DNA of 64,000 nt from Halomicrobium urmianum (GTDB lineage Archaea > Halobacteriota > Halobacteria > Halobacteriales > Haloarculaceae), in NCBI RefSeq assembly GCF_020217425.1, contig NZ_CP084090.1, positions 310,001 through 374,000 on the forward strand, given 5' to 3'. Both the position numbers and the translations under genes were made by a program. The stretch's first letter is position 1. The number at the start of each line of letters is the position of its first letter. This document shows positions 30,438-40,154 of this stretch, one piece after another. The notes beneath the pieces were generated by a model, which was given only the letters and a program-made list of their open reading frames with translations, did not search any database and was not told the DNA's origin.

Positions 30438-33338
30438 TTAGTTGTCGCGGCGGACCGCGAGCAGCGCAGCAGCGACCAGCGCGACCAGCGCGAGGACGGC
30501 CGTGAAGCCGGGGCCCTCACCGGTGGTCGTCTCGGTCGGCGTCTCGTCGCCGCCGTTACCAGGCGTCGCGGTCTCGGTCGGAGTCGCCGTCTCCGTCTCC
30601 GTCGGGGTCGGCGTGCCTTCCGTCGGCGTCTCCGTCGTCTCGTTGCCGCCAGCGTCACCGACAGTGACCTCGGCGCTGTCCGTCACCGGTTCGCCGTCCT
30701 CGGTGTACGGAGCGTCCGTGTCGCTGCCGTTGAAGTCGAACTCCTCGTTGCCGTTGGTGTCCATGTGCGGCATGGCCACGAGGGTTGCGCTCTCGTTGAG
30801 CTCCTCGTCGAGGGTGACCTCGACGTCCTCCTGGCTGCCGGATTCGAGGTAGTCGCTGACGCCGACGACCGAACCGCTGGCGTTGTCAGCGTGGATGGCG
30901 ATGAAGCCACCGGCACCCAGGTCAGCGGAGTCGACCGTGACCGTGGAGCCGTCGGACTCCTGATCGCTGAAGGTCACGTTGGCGCCTGCGGCCTCGGTGA
31001 CCTGTCCGTCGATGGAGTCACCGATCGAGTCACCATTGATGCGGGCCTGGGCCGTGAAGTTCGTGTCGGGGTTCACGTCGCTGAAGTCACCTTCGACCGT
31101 GAAGGTGCCGTTCTCCGTGACTTCCGTCTCCGGAGTCAGCTGGAACGGCTCGTCCGTGTCCGTCGACCGCATGCGGACAGTCACTTCCGTGCCCGGCGCA
31201 ACGGAGGTTTCGCCGGTGACCTGCTGACCGGCCTGGGCGCGCACCGTCACGTCGTCGCCGTCGTTGAGCGTAGCGTCACGCTCGACGATCTCGTAGGAGT
31301 TCTCCATCGACTCGTCGTCGTCGGACAGCTGGCTGTCGTCTTCGTCGATCGAGAAGTTGGCAGTCAGCTCGTCACCGTCCTCGAGGTCGTTACCGTTGAG
31401 CTGAATCTCGTCAGTGTCCACCGCGAGGAAGTACGTGTTGTTCGCGGGGTCCGGGATGAGCTCACTGGCGTCCAGAAGGTTGTCCACGTTGTCCGGATCG
31501 GCGTTCGGACCGGGATCGCCCTCCTCGAGCGTGAACTCGAACTGGCTGTTATCGTCGTTGGCTTCGTTGATCAGAGAGGAAGCCTGATCGCTGCCACCGC
31601 TGGCGTTGAGGACGCCCTCGATGCCGCTGACCTCGATGGCGTGGATCGCGTAGTCCTCCTGAGCGACCTCGTTGGTCTGGGTCAGGTTGGAACCGATCCG
31701 TGCGTGGATGTCAGCTGCATCGACGTCACTGAAGTCGTCACCGCTCGGTGCCGTCCAGATGCTCAGCGTCCCGGTGCTGCGCTCCTGGAGCGAGAGTCCA
31801 CCGACTGCGTCGGGATCGCTGTACTCGTCGCGGTCCTCGTCACCCAGCTGGTAGGCACCAGCCGTGACGTTCATGTCGTAGTCCGCGACCGCGAGGAGGT
31901 CGTCGGACGGGTCGGTGTTGTCCTCAGTGAAGTCACCAGACTGCTGCTCGAGCGAAACATCGTCGTCGCTGTCCATGGCGGTGGCGATGACGTCACTGCT
32001 CACGTCAGATGCGCCGGCCGCGTAGGAGTTGAACAGGACGGTGGCTTCGCCGTCGTCGTCGCCGTCCTCGACGTGGACGTTGGCGATGTAGTTCTGGTCC
32101 TCGCTACCGATGAGCAGCGTCGCCTCGTCGGTGTTGGAGAACTCGACCGGGATGCGAGCGACATCACCGATCTCCTCGGTCACGAAGCCGTCACCGGCGA
32201 AGGTGACCTCTTCGTCGCCGGCTTCTGAGACCTCGATCGTGTCGGTCTCGGTGACAATACCGGTGTCGTCGTGTTCGACCTCGATCGTGTAGTTACCGGT
32301 GCCGTAGTCTTCGTCCTCGGCGGCCGGGAAGCTGACCTCGGCCTCACCCGTCCCGTCGAGGGTCGTGGTGAACTCCTGATCCTCACCGTCACTCTCGACG
32401 ACGTCACCGTCGCTGTCGAGCAGGCGGTAGGTGATGTCAGTACTCGAGGCGGCCGCGCTGACCTGAGCCTCGATCTCGTCCGACTCCGTAATCGATGTGT
32501 CCGAGGCGTTCGCGGTCAGGTCCAGACCGGTGACGCGGAGGGGATCGACCTCGTTAGTGCCGTCACCACCGATGCTGACGACGTACGACTCACCGGAGTC
32601 GAGTCCGGAGGTGTCGTAGTCGAGAGCCTCGTCCAGATTACCGGCGTCGAGACTGCGGACGCTAGTGCCGCGGTTGTTGCCGTCGTCCGTATCCCGCTCG
32701 TAGATCTGGATGGACGTGTCACCGTCCGTGTCCTCATCAGTGACGAACCGGAGCGTCTCGCCGCGGTAGACCGTCAGGTCCTCGTTCGTCTGGTCAGCAG
32801 AGATGACGGCGCCCTCACGCACGTCCGTCAGGATGCGGTATTCGACGTTGGCGCTGTAGTCACCGTCGACCTGCTCGAACTCGTGGGTCGCAGAGGCTTC
32901 AGACTCGGCGTCCGTCGTGTCCCACTGAAGTTGGAGTTCGGCTTCTCCACTTTCGGTAACCGTGAACTCGACCTCGTCGTCGTCGAAGTCATTCACCTCT
33001 CCATCGCCGGTCGCTTGTACGAGGGCAGCATTGTCGAGTTCGAGGCCTGCGTCTTCGGCGTCACTGGTATCAACAGTGAACGTCGCCGAATCAGCGCCGT
33101 CCAGATTGACGGTGAACCCGATTTGCTGCGTCACTGTGCCATCTTCCTGATCCTGATACGCGTCGATCGACTCGATGTTATCAGACGCGCTTGACAACTC
33201 CTCGTCGAACTGAAGGATGTCGTCGTTGGCTGTCTGCGCAGCGGCTGCTCCACTGAGCGACACACCCATGGCCACGACGGACGTGACCATCAGGGCCGCG
33301 AGGAACAGGCTGCGAAGTTTGTCGGTAGTTCCTGTCAT
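30438..33338 (-). CDS. csg: S-layer glycoprotein 1 (PGF-CTERM)
   Basis: A 966-residue major cell-surface glycoprotein. It has a haloarchaeal surface-glycoprotein signal (MTGTTDKLRSLFLAALMV..., cleavage near residue 34), a long very acidic ectodomain with many N-x-S/T sites, a DUF7282-like domain at about 786-894 (FSDQESDGSTVTVDSADLG...MPHMDTNGNE), a Thr/Pro/Glu stalk at about 896-941, then GPGF and a terminal helix ending RRDN. The tail is a PGF-CTERM signal for ArtA. The ATG at 33338 is set by the signal peptide and by the overlap with an upstream ORF. It is closely related to the two following genes. Confidence 0.95.
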   Translation of the reverse strand: MTGTTDKLRSLFLAALMVTSVVAMGVSLSGAAAAQTANDDILQFDEELSSASDNIESIDAYQDQEDGTVTQQIGFTVNLDGADSATFTVDTSDAEDAGLELDNAALVQATGDGEVNDFDDDEVEFTVTESGEAELQLQWDTTDAESEASATHEFEQVDGDYSANVEYRILTDVREGAVISADQTNEDLTVYRGETLRFVTDEDTDGDTSIQIYERDTDDGNNRGTSVRSLDAGNLDEALDYDTSGLDSGESYVVSIGGDGTNEVDPLRVTGLDLTANASDTSITESDEIEAQVSAAASSTDITYRLLDSDGDVVESDGEDQEFTTTLDGTGEAEVSFPAAEDEDYGTGNYTIEVEHDDTGIVTETDTIEVSEAGDEEVTFAGDGFVTEEIGDVARIPVEFSNTDEATLLIGSEDQNYIANVHVEDGDDDGEATVLFNSYAAGASDVSSDVIATAMDSDDDVSLEQQSGDFTEDNTDPSDDLLAVADYDMNVTAGAYQLGDEDRDEYSDPDAVGGLSLQERSTGTLSIWTAPSGDDFSDVDAADIHARIGSNLTQTNEVAQEDYAIHAIEVSGIEGVLNASGGSDQASSLINEANDDNSQFEFTLEEGDPGPNADPDNVDNLLDASELIPDPANNTYFLAVDTDEIQLNGNDLEDGDELTANFSIDEDDSQLSDDDESMENSYEIVERDATLNDGDDVTVRAQAGQQVTGETSVAPGTEVTVRMRSTDTDEPFQLTPETEVTENGTFTVEGDFSDVNPDTNFTAQARINGDSIGDSIDGQVTEAAGANVTFSDQESDGSTVTVDSADLGAGGFIAIHADNASGSVVGVSDYLESGSQEDVEVTLDEELNESATLVAMPHMDTNGNEEFDFNGSDTDAPYTEDGEPVTDSAEVTVGDAGGNETTETPTEGTPTPTETETATPTETATPGNGGDETPTETTTGEGPGFTAVLALVALVAAALLAVRRDN

Positions 33339-33442
33339 AGTTTGTTGGATCGCTTCGGCGGCGCCAGCGACTTTCCCCCTGTCCGGACGCGACCACCGCA
33401 GTCGCGTACAGACCGAACCGGCGTACTCGTTGCTGACACCAT
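33335..33442 (-). CDS. Upstream ORF in S-layer gene 1 leader
   Basis: A 35-codon ORF starting MVSATSTPVRSVRDCGG and ending SNKL. Its TGA overlaps the S-layer ATG (ATGA). The ATG sits roughly 10-13 bases after the expected transcription start, so it should be the first start codon met. The same ORF occurs before S-layer genes 2 and 3. Whether the peptide matters or only its translation is unknown. Confidence 0.55.
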   Translation of the reverse strand: MVSATSTPVRSVRDCGGRVRTGGKSLAPPKRSNKL

Positions 33443-33473
33443 GGGTAGGGGTACGATTGAGAGGTCTGGTGGG

Positions 33474-33494
33474 TGTTATAAGTGTTTTGTGGTT
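33474..33494 (-). promoter_or_regulatory. S-layer gene 1 promoter
   Basis: The minus strand reads CCACAAAACACTTATAAC: a TATA box preceded by a CCACAAA element shared by all three S-layer promoters. Confidence 0.7.
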
Positions 33495-34001
33495 TAACAG
33501 TCTGATTGACATGCATCGACAAACCCTGAGGCTGTGGATTACACCAATATTAGGCTAGGGGCCGAAACAATTTACAGAGGTAGATATCGCAGACATCAGC
33601 GTTCAGTTTGCAAGTATCGACGTCACTGCTAAATTCCAGGCCACCAGCCAGTACTAGAATCTGCCAGTGGTATAATCGACAGAGAACGTTGTTCGAGAAC
33701 TGATTCGGCCGATGCAGTGAGCGACACGCCGTAGGCACTATGGAAACAGTAGTCGCTTCACAATCTGAAGCGCCACGGCTCGACCGCCTGAAGGGAGCCG
33801 TCGAAGATCGACGAGAAGCAGCTCGAGTCGTCGAACGACGCCATTGCCGCTGCTATCAGACGTAGCGCACCAAAAGAAAGCGAACGTCGAAGACCGGACG
33901 AAGTCCGGTTCAGTCGGGATCGGAAGCAGTGGCGCACTCGATGGGCGTCCGTCTCCCATCGCGGTGCGAACCGGTTCGATGCCGACTGTGGTTAGCGGGC
34001 G
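33495..34001. other. Intergenic region between S-layer genes 1 and 2
   Basis: AT-richer spacer without a recognised gene from about 33500 to 33870. From about 33870 to 34005 it is a near copy of 30306-30440, the 3' flank of S-layer gene 1, including the terminator-like hairpin at 33893-33910. Confidence 0.7.
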
Positions 34002-36656
34002 TTAGTTGTCGCGGCGGACCGCGAGCAGCGCAGCAGCGACCAGCGCGACCAGTGCGAGGACGGCCGTGAAGCCGGGACCCTCGCCCTCGGTCGGCGTCGG
34101 CGTCTCGTCGCCGCCGTCGCCGCCTTCGGTCGCGGTCGGCGTGGCCGTCTCAGTCGGCGTGGCCGTCTCAGTCGGCGTGGCCGTCTCGTTCGTCTCAGTC
34201 GGCGTGGCCGTCTCGTTCGTCTCAGTCGGCGTGGCCGTCTCCGTCTCGTTCGTCGCCGTCTCGTTCGCTTCGAGGACCTGACCGTCGACGGAGTCGCCGA
34301 GCGAGTCACCGTCGATGCGGGTCTGGGCCGTGAAGTTCGTACCGGGGTTCACGTCACTGAAGTCACCTTCGACCATGAAGGTGCCGTTCTCCGTGACTTC
34401 CGTCTCCGGAGTCAGCTGGAACGGCTCGTCCGTGTCCGTCGAGCGGATGCGGACAGTGACCTCAGAGCCGGGTGCGACCGAGGTCTCGCCGGTAATCTGC
34501 TGACCGTCCTGCGCACGAACGGTCACGTCCTCGTCGTCGTTGATCGAGGCGTCGCGCTCGACGACCTCGTAGCCGTTTTCGACCGACTCGAAGTCCTCGG
34601 CCAGTTCACTGTCGTCAGTGACCGAGAAGTTCGCGGTCAGCTCGTCGCCGTCCTCCAGGCCACCATTACCGAATCCGGCCGCCCCGGTGTCGACGACAAC
34701 GAAGTAAGTGTCGTTCACGGGGTCCGAAATCAGGTTAGTGTTGGAGGAGTTGAGTTCGACGCTAGCCGGGTCGGCGTTCGGACCAGGGTCAGCCTGCTCG
34801 ACAGTGAGGTTGAACTGGTCGTGGTAGGCATTATTGTCCTCGCGGTCGATGATGGAATCGACGTCATCGTTGCCTTCAGTGGCATTGAGGACGCCCTCGA
34901 TGCCGCTGGCCTCGATAGCGTGGACAACGTAGTCGTCAGCTGCGACCTCGTTGGTCTGGGTCAGGTTGGAGCCGATCCGCGCGTGGACGTCAGCGGCTTC
35001 GAGGTCGCTGTAGTCGTCCGCGTCAGGACCCGTCCAGATGCTGACCTGATCCGTGCTACGTTCCTGAAGGGAGAGCCCACCGACCGCGTCGGGATCGGTG
35101 TACTCGTCGTCATCGGACAGGGTATAGGTCCCAGCCGTGACGTTCATGTCGTAGTCCGCAACAGCCAGGAGATTGTTCTCCGGACCAGTTTCACCTTCCT
35201 CTACGCCCTCAATATCCGTACTATCGTGGACGAAGTCACCCCGCTGTTCGTCAAGGGTGACCTCGTCATCACTATCGAGGGTCTCAACGATGGCGTCCGA
35301 GTTCGACCCAGCCGCGTAGGAGTTGAACAGGACGGTGGCTTCGCCGTCGTCGTCGCCGTCCTCGACGTGGACGTTGGCGATGTAGTTCTGGTCCTCGCTA
35401 CCGATGAGCAGCGTCGCCTCGTCGGTGTTGGAGAACTCGACCGGGATGCGAGCGACGTCACCGATCTCCTCGGTCACGAAGCCATCACCGGCGAAGGTGG
35501 CTTCCTCGTCGCCGGCTTCGGAGACTTCGATCGTGTCGGTCTGAGCGGTAATGCTGGTGTCGTCGTGTTCGACCTCGATCGTGTAGTTACCGGTGCCGTA
35601 GTCTTCGTCCTCGGCGGCCGGGAAGCTGACCTCGGCCTCACCCGTCCCGTCGAGGGACGTGGTGAACTCCTGGTCCTGACCGTTGCTCTCGACGACGTCA
35701 CCGTCGCTGTCGAGCAGACGGTAGGTGATGTCCGTACTCGAGGCAGCTGCGCTGACCTGGGCCTCGATCTCGTCCGACTCCGTGACCGACGTGTCCGAGG
35801 CGTTCGCGGTCAGGTCCAGACCGGTGACGCGGAGAGGGTTAACTTCGTTGCTGTCGTCGCTACCGATAGCCACGACGTAGTTCGTACCAGTGTCCAGGTT
35901 CGACGTACTGAAGTCGATGGCGTTGTCCAGATCGCCACCAGCATCGAGCGTGCGCACGGTGGTCCCGCGCTCATTGGTACTGTCGTCCGTGTCCCGCTCG
36001 TAGATCGAGACCTCCGTATCGGTCCCGTCAGTCACGAACCGGAGCGTCTCGCCGTGGTAGACCGTCAGGTCACGAGCGCCATCCGTGTCGTCGTCGTACG
36101 AGATAACGGCAGCGTCATCACGCACGTCGGAGAGGATCCGGTAGTTAACGTCGGCCGTGTACGGGGCGTCGTCCCCATCACCGCTGGCCTCGAACTCGTG
36201 CGTGGCCTGCGCGTCGGACTCCGCGTCCGACACGTCGTAGGAGATGGTGAGCGTAACCTCCTCGTTGTCGACGTCACCCTCGAGATCAACCTCAATCTCA
36301 TCGTCACTCACGTCAGTGACGGTAGCGGCGTCCGAGTTAGCCGAAATCTCGGTTCCCTCTTCAAGGATCTCTAGACCAGCGTCCTCAGCATCAGACGTGT
36401 CGATGGTGAGGGTCTCGCTGGTGCCGTCACTCGTGTCGACATTGAATGAGATCGTCTGGGTGTCTCTACTGTTTTCCGAGTCGCTCGGATCCTGTGCGTC
36501 GACTGCAGTTACACTATCGGGAACGCTATAGATGGTATCGTTCCCTGAATCAGTGTTGTCCGCTGCTGCTGCTCCACTGAATCCGATGGCCACAACCGAC
36601 ATGACCATCAGAGCCGTGAGGAACAGGCTGCGGAGTTTCGCGTTAGTTCCTGTCAT
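34002..36656 (-). CDS. S-layer glycoprotein 2 (PGF-CTERM, lacks DUF7282 domain)
   Basis: An 884-residue paralogue with the same signal (MTGTNAKLRSLFLTALMV), acidic N-glycosylation-rich ectodomain, stalk and PGF-CTERM tail (EGEGPGFTAVLALVALV...RRDN). Unlike genes 1 and 3, it passes directly from the SLGDSVDGQVLEANE region into an ET/NETATPTE repeat stalk of about 60 residues, without the DUF7282-like domain. Its middle is nearly identical to gene 1 at DNA level (146 identical bases at 35311-35456), while its N-terminal 200 residues are diverged. The start is again set by ATGA overlap with an upstream ORF. Confidence 0.94.
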   Translation of the reverse strand: MTGTNAKLRSLFLTALMVMSVVAIGFSGAAAADNTDSGNDTIYSVPDSVTAVDAQDPSDSENSRDTQTISFNVDTSDGTSETLTIDTSDAEDAGLEILEEGTEISANSDAATVTDVSDDEIEVDLEGDVDNEEVTLTISYDVSDAESDAQATHEFEASGDGDDAPYTADVNYRILSDVRDDAAVISYDDDTDGARDLTVYHGETLRFVTDGTDTEVSIYERDTDDSTNERGTTVRTLDAGGDLDNAIDFSTSNLDTGTNYVVAIGSDDSNEVNPLRVTGLDLTANASDTSVTESDEIEAQVSAAASSTDITYRLLDSDGDVVESNGQDQEFTTSLDGTGEAEVSFPAAEDEDYGTGNYTIEVEHDDTSITAQTDTIEVSEAGDEEATFAGDGFVTEEIGDVARIPVEFSNTDEATLLIGSEDQNYIANVHVEDGDDDGEATVLFNSYAAGSNSDAIVETLDSDDEVTLDEQRGDFVHDSTDIEGVEEGETGPENNLLAVADYDMNVTAGTYTLSDDDEYTDPDAVGGLSLQERSTDQVSIWTGPDADDYSDLEAADVHARIGSNLTQTNEVAADDYVVHAIEASGIEGVLNATEGNDDVDSIIDREDNNAYHDQFNLTVEQADPGPNADPASVELNSSNTNLISDPVNDTYFVVVDTGAAGFGNGGLEDGDELTANFSVTDDSELAEDFESVENGYEVVERDASINDDEDVTVRAQDGQQITGETSVAPGSEVTVRIRSTDTDEPFQLTPETEVTENGTFMVEGDFSDVNPGTNFTAQTRIDGDSLGDSVDGQVLEANETATNETETATPTETNETATPTETNETATPTETATPTETATPTATEGGDGGDETPTPTEGEGPGFTAVLALVALVAAALLAVRRDN

Positions 36657-36760
36657 AGTTTGTTGGATCGCTTCGGCGGCGCCAGCGACTTTCCCCCTGT
36701 CCGGACGCGACCACCGCGGTCGCGTACAGACCAGACCGGCGTACTCGTTGCTGACACCAT
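36653..36760 (-). CDS. Upstream ORF in S-layer gene 2 leader
   Basis: 35 codons, MVSATSTPVWSVRDRGG to SNKL, nearly identical to the gene 1 copy. The TGA overlaps the S-layer ATG, and the start lies about 10 bases after the predicted transcription start. Confidence 0.55.
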   Translation of the reverse strand: MVSATSTPVWSVRDRGGRVRTGGKSLAPPKRSNKL

Positions 36761-36790
36761 GGGTAGGGGTACACTTGTGAGGTATGACCA

Positions 36791-36811
36791 TCTATATAAA
36801 TGCTTTGTGGT
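36791..36811 (-). promoter_or_regulatory. S-layer gene 2 promoter
   Basis: The minus strand reads CCACAAAGCATTTATATAGA: the shared CCACAAA element and a strong TATA box. Confidence 0.7.
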
Positions 36812-37151
36812 CCATTATGTAGATTGAGAAATCAGTTCGGGGAGAAGGATTGTATTTCACGCTCTGTACTGCGTGAGAAACAGCCCCTATGGGAGGAATA
36901 GTTGTATCGCTAACAATAAAGAAGAGTATATAAATGATAGCCAGTTCACACGACTGGGGTCGACTGGTGTGTGGAAAAAGCAGTTACTCGGTGTACCATC
37001 ATCAGGGGCTCTACGCGTCGAGGACTGGCGTACCGAATGCAGTGATTCGCCACGGACGCGTGTGCCTGGCTCGTGGATTGATCGAAGGTCCGCATACGCG
37101 CGTTTAAAATAAGTAATCGAAGACCGGTCAAAAACCGGTAGTGAGCGAGCG
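36812..37151. other. Intergenic region between S-layer genes 2 and 3
   Basis: AT-rich spacer with no recognised gene. An ACCGGT/ACCGGT hairpin (37123-37139) near the end of gene 3 is probably its terminator. Confidence 0.6.
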
Positions 37152-40100
37152 TTAATCGTCGCGGCGGACCGCGAGCAGCGCAGCAGCGACGAGTGCGACC
37201 AGTGCGAGCACGGCCGTAAAGCCGGGGCCCTCACCTTCCGTGGTGGCGGTCGGCGTGTCGCCGCCGGTGTCGTCCTCGGGCGTCGGCGTGGCCGTCGGAG
37301 TCACCGTCTCCGTCTCCTCAGGAGTGGCGGTCGCCGTCGGCGTCGCCGTCTCCGTGCCGGTGTCGCCGACAGTGATCTCGGCGCTGTCCGTCACCGGCAC
37401 ACCGCTTTCGGTGTACGGAGCGTCGGTGTCACTGCCGTTGTAGTCGAACGCCTCGTCGTCGTTCGTGTCCATGTGCGGCATGGCCACGAGGGTGGCGCTC
37501 TCGTCGAGCTCCTCGTCGAGGGAGATCTCGACGTCTTGCTGACTACCGGATTCGAGGTAGTCGCTGACGCCGACGATGTCGCCGCTAGCGTCACCAGCGT
37601 GGACGGCGATGAAGCCACCGGTACCCAGGTTTGCCGAGTCCACCGTGACAGTGGAACCGTCGGACTCCTGGTCGCTGAAGGTTACGTCAGCGCCCTCGGC
37701 CTCACGGACGACGCCGTCGACGGAGTCGCCGGTTTCGTCACCGTTGACGCGGGTCTGGGCCGTGAAGTTAGTGCCGGGGTTCACGTCGCTGAAGTCGCCT
37801 CCGACCGTGAAGGTGCCGTCTTCGTCGACCTCCGTCTCGGGAGTCAGCTGGAACGGCTCGTCGGTGTCCGTCGAGCGGATGCGGACGGTGACCTCGGAGC
37901 CGGGCGCGACCGACGTCTCGCCGGAGATCTGCTGACCGGACTGCGCACGGACGGTCACGTCGTCGCCGTCGTTGAGCGTGGCGTCGCGTTCGACGGTCTC
38001 GTAGTCGGCGTAGACCATCTCGGAGTCGTCATCGGAGAGGACGCTCTGACCGCGCACCGTGAAGTTCGCGGTCAATTCGTCGCCATCAGTGACGTCACCA
38101 GTGGGTTCCGAGTTGCCACCCCACTTGTTGGCGTCCACGTACTCGAGTTCCTCCATGTCGACCGCGACGTAGTACGTGTCATTCTCAGGATCCGAGACGA
38201 GGTAACTATTGCCCTCGTGTAGGTTAATTCGGTCAGCATCGGCGTTCGGACCGGGATCGGCCTGCTCGATCTTGAAGTGGACCTGATAATCGGCGTTGTC
38301 GTAAAGTAGCGATCTCACATCGTCGCTACCACGGGCGACTTCGAGAGCGCCCTCGATACCGGTAGCCTCGATAGCGTGGACAGCATAGTCCCCTTCGGCG
38401 ACTTCGTCAGTTTGAGTGAGGTTGGAACCGATCCTTACGTTGATATCCTCGGTCTCAAGGTCACTGTAGTCGTCACCGTCGGGACTAATCCAGAGACTGA
38501 CCTGATCGGTGCTACGCTCCTGCAGCGATAGGCCGCCGACTGCGTCCGGATCGGTGTACTCGTCGTCATCGGACAGGGAGTAGGTCCCCGCCGTGACGTT
38601 CATATCGTAGTCCGCAACGGCGAGCAGATTACCCGACGGAGCCTTCGTACCGGTGTAGGGATCGTAGTTAGCCGTAGGATAGTTTTCGCGGAAATCACCT
38701 GTCTGTGTCTGGAGCGAGGCCTCGTCGTCATCAGCCTCTGCCTCGACGATGTTGTACTGGTCAGACTGGTCGGCACCAGCGGCGTAGGAGTTGAACAGGA
38801 CGGTAACTTCACCGTCGTCGTCGCCGTCCTCGACGTGGACGTTGGCGATGTAGTTCTGGTCCTCGCTACCGATGACCAGCGTCGCCTCGTCGGTGTTGGA
38901 CAGTTCGACCGGGATGCGAGCGACGTCACCAACCTCCTCGGTCACGAAGCCGTTGCCCGCGAAGGTGGCTTCCTCGTCGCCGGCTTCGGTGACTTCGATC
39001 GTGTCGGTCTGAGCCGTGATGCCGGTACTGGTGTCCTCGACCTCGATGGTGTAGTTACCGGTACCGAGGTCCTCGTCAGCGGCCGGGTTGAAGCTGATCT
39101 CAGCTGCACCGGACCCGTCGTAGGTCTCGGTGAATTCGGCGTCGTCGCCATTCGCGAGTTCGACGACGTCACCGTCGCTGTTGAGCAGACGGTAGGTGAA
39201 CTCCTCGTTGGGCGCGTCGGCGCTGACGTCCGCCTCGAACTCGTCCTCAGTGGTGATGGACGTGTCAGTCGCATTCGCGCTCAGGCCGAGCTCGGTGACC
39301 CGCAGCGGGTTGACCTCGTTCGTTACACCATCGCTGTCCTCGTTGATGGCGACGACGTACTTCTGACCGGTGTCGAGCTGCGACGTGTCGAAGTCGATGG
39401 CGTCCGCGAGCGTCCCCGTGTTCAGGGACTTGACGCGGGTGCCACGAGTGTCGTCGCTATCGTACTCGAAGATCTCGATCTGGACGTTGTCGTACTGGGT
39501 GCTCTGAGTATCAGCACTGTGCTCGAACCGAACGGTCTCACCGTGGAAGACCGTCTGGTCGTAGGTGTTGCCCGACTTGAAGATGGCGTCACTGCGGACA
39601 TCCTGCAGGATGCGGTAATCGACTTCCGCAGTGTACGGGGTGTCGTCTGCATCACCAGTTGCGGTGACCTCGTGGGTCGCACTGGCGTCGGACTCGGCGT
39701 TATCGACGTTATCGTACTTGATCTGGGGGACGAAGTAGCCACCCTTGACGCCACCATCAACGCTGACTGAGAGGACGACTTCCTCGTCGTCTGCTTCTTC
39801 GACGGTAACGTCGGACTTGAAGAGACCCTCGCCGGCTCCGATGATTTCAACTGAGTCGGTGCCGGAGATTTCCAGTCCGGCATCAGCCGCGTCAGAGGTA
39901 TCGATGGTGATAGTTTCGGTTTCACCATCCTCCAGATATATGCCAGCAATGGCGAAGGAGTGTGAGTCTGTACTACCGGCCTCTCCGTCCACCGGAGTTG
40001 CGTCTGTAGCAGCACTGATAGTACCGTAAGTACCAGTGTCGTTTGCCACGTCCGCGGCTGCTGCTCCAGTGAACGAGACGCCGACGGCCACGACGGACGT

Positions 40101-40154
40101 GACCATCAGGGCTGTCAGGAACAGGCTGCGGAGCTTGTCGTTGGTGTCTGTCAT
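37152..40154 (-). CDS. S-layer glycoprotein 3 (PGF-CTERM)
   Basis: A 1000-residue paralogue, the most diverged of the three. It has the signal MTDTNDKLRSLFLTALMV, an acidic ectodomain, a DUF7282-like domain at about 822-930, a short Thr/Pro/Glu stalk and the PGF-CTERM tail ending RRDD. Conserved blocks with genes 1 and 2 include FAGNGFVTEEVGDVARIPVE and EDQNYIANVHVEDGDDDGE. It has its own promoter and upstream ORF, so it need not be cotranscribed with the others. Confidence 0.95.
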   Translation of the reverse strand: MTDTNDKLRSLFLTALMVTSVVAVGVSFTGAAAADVANDTGTYGTISAATDATPVDGEAGSTDSHSFAIAGIYLEDGETETITIDTSDAADAGLEISGTDSVEIIGAGEGLFKSDVTVEEADDEEVVLSVSVDGGVKGGYFVPQIKYDNVDNAESDASATHEVTATGDADDTPYTAEVDYRILQDVRSDAIFKSGNTYDQTVFHGETVRFEHSADTQSTQYDNVQIEIFEYDSDDTRGTRVKSLNTGTLADAIDFDTSQLDTGQKYVVAINEDSDGVTNEVNPLRVTELGLSANATDTSITTEDEFEADVSADAPNEEFTYRLLNSDGDVVELANGDDAEFTETYDGSGAAEISFNPAADEDLGTGNYTIEVEDTSTGITAQTDTIEVTEAGDEEATFAGNGFVTEEVGDVARIPVELSNTDEATLVIGSEDQNYIANVHVEDGDDDGEVTVLFNSYAAGADQSDQYNIVEAEADDDEASLQTQTGDFRENYPTANYDPYTGTKAPSGNLLAVADYDMNVTAGTYSLSDDDEYTDPDAVGGLSLQERSTDQVSLWISPDGDDYSDLETEDINVRIGSNLTQTDEVAEGDYAVHAIEATGIEGALEVARGSDDVRSLLYDNADYQVHFKIEQADPGPNADADRINLHEGNSYLVSDPENDTYYVAVDMEELEYVDANKWGGNSEPTGDVTDGDELTANFTVRGQSVLSDDDSEMVYADYETVERDATLNDGDDVTVRAQSGQQISGETSVAPGSEVTVRIRSTDTDEPFQLTPETEVDEDGTFTVGGDFSDVNPGTNFTAQTRVNGDETGDSVDGVVREAEGADVTFSDQESDGSTVTVDSANLGTGGFIAVHAGDASGDIVGVSDYLESGSQQDVEISLDEELDESATLVAMPHMDTNDDEAFDYNGSDTDAPYTESGVPVTDSAEITVGDTGTETATPTATATPEETETVTPTATPTPEDDTGGDTPTATTEGEGPGFTAVLALVALVAAALLAVRRDD

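Noticed and set aside
30765-32228. Long plus-strand frames across the S-layer genes
   Set aside because: Antisense of acidic coding sequence; no start signals or domains, and all three paralogues give the same artefact.
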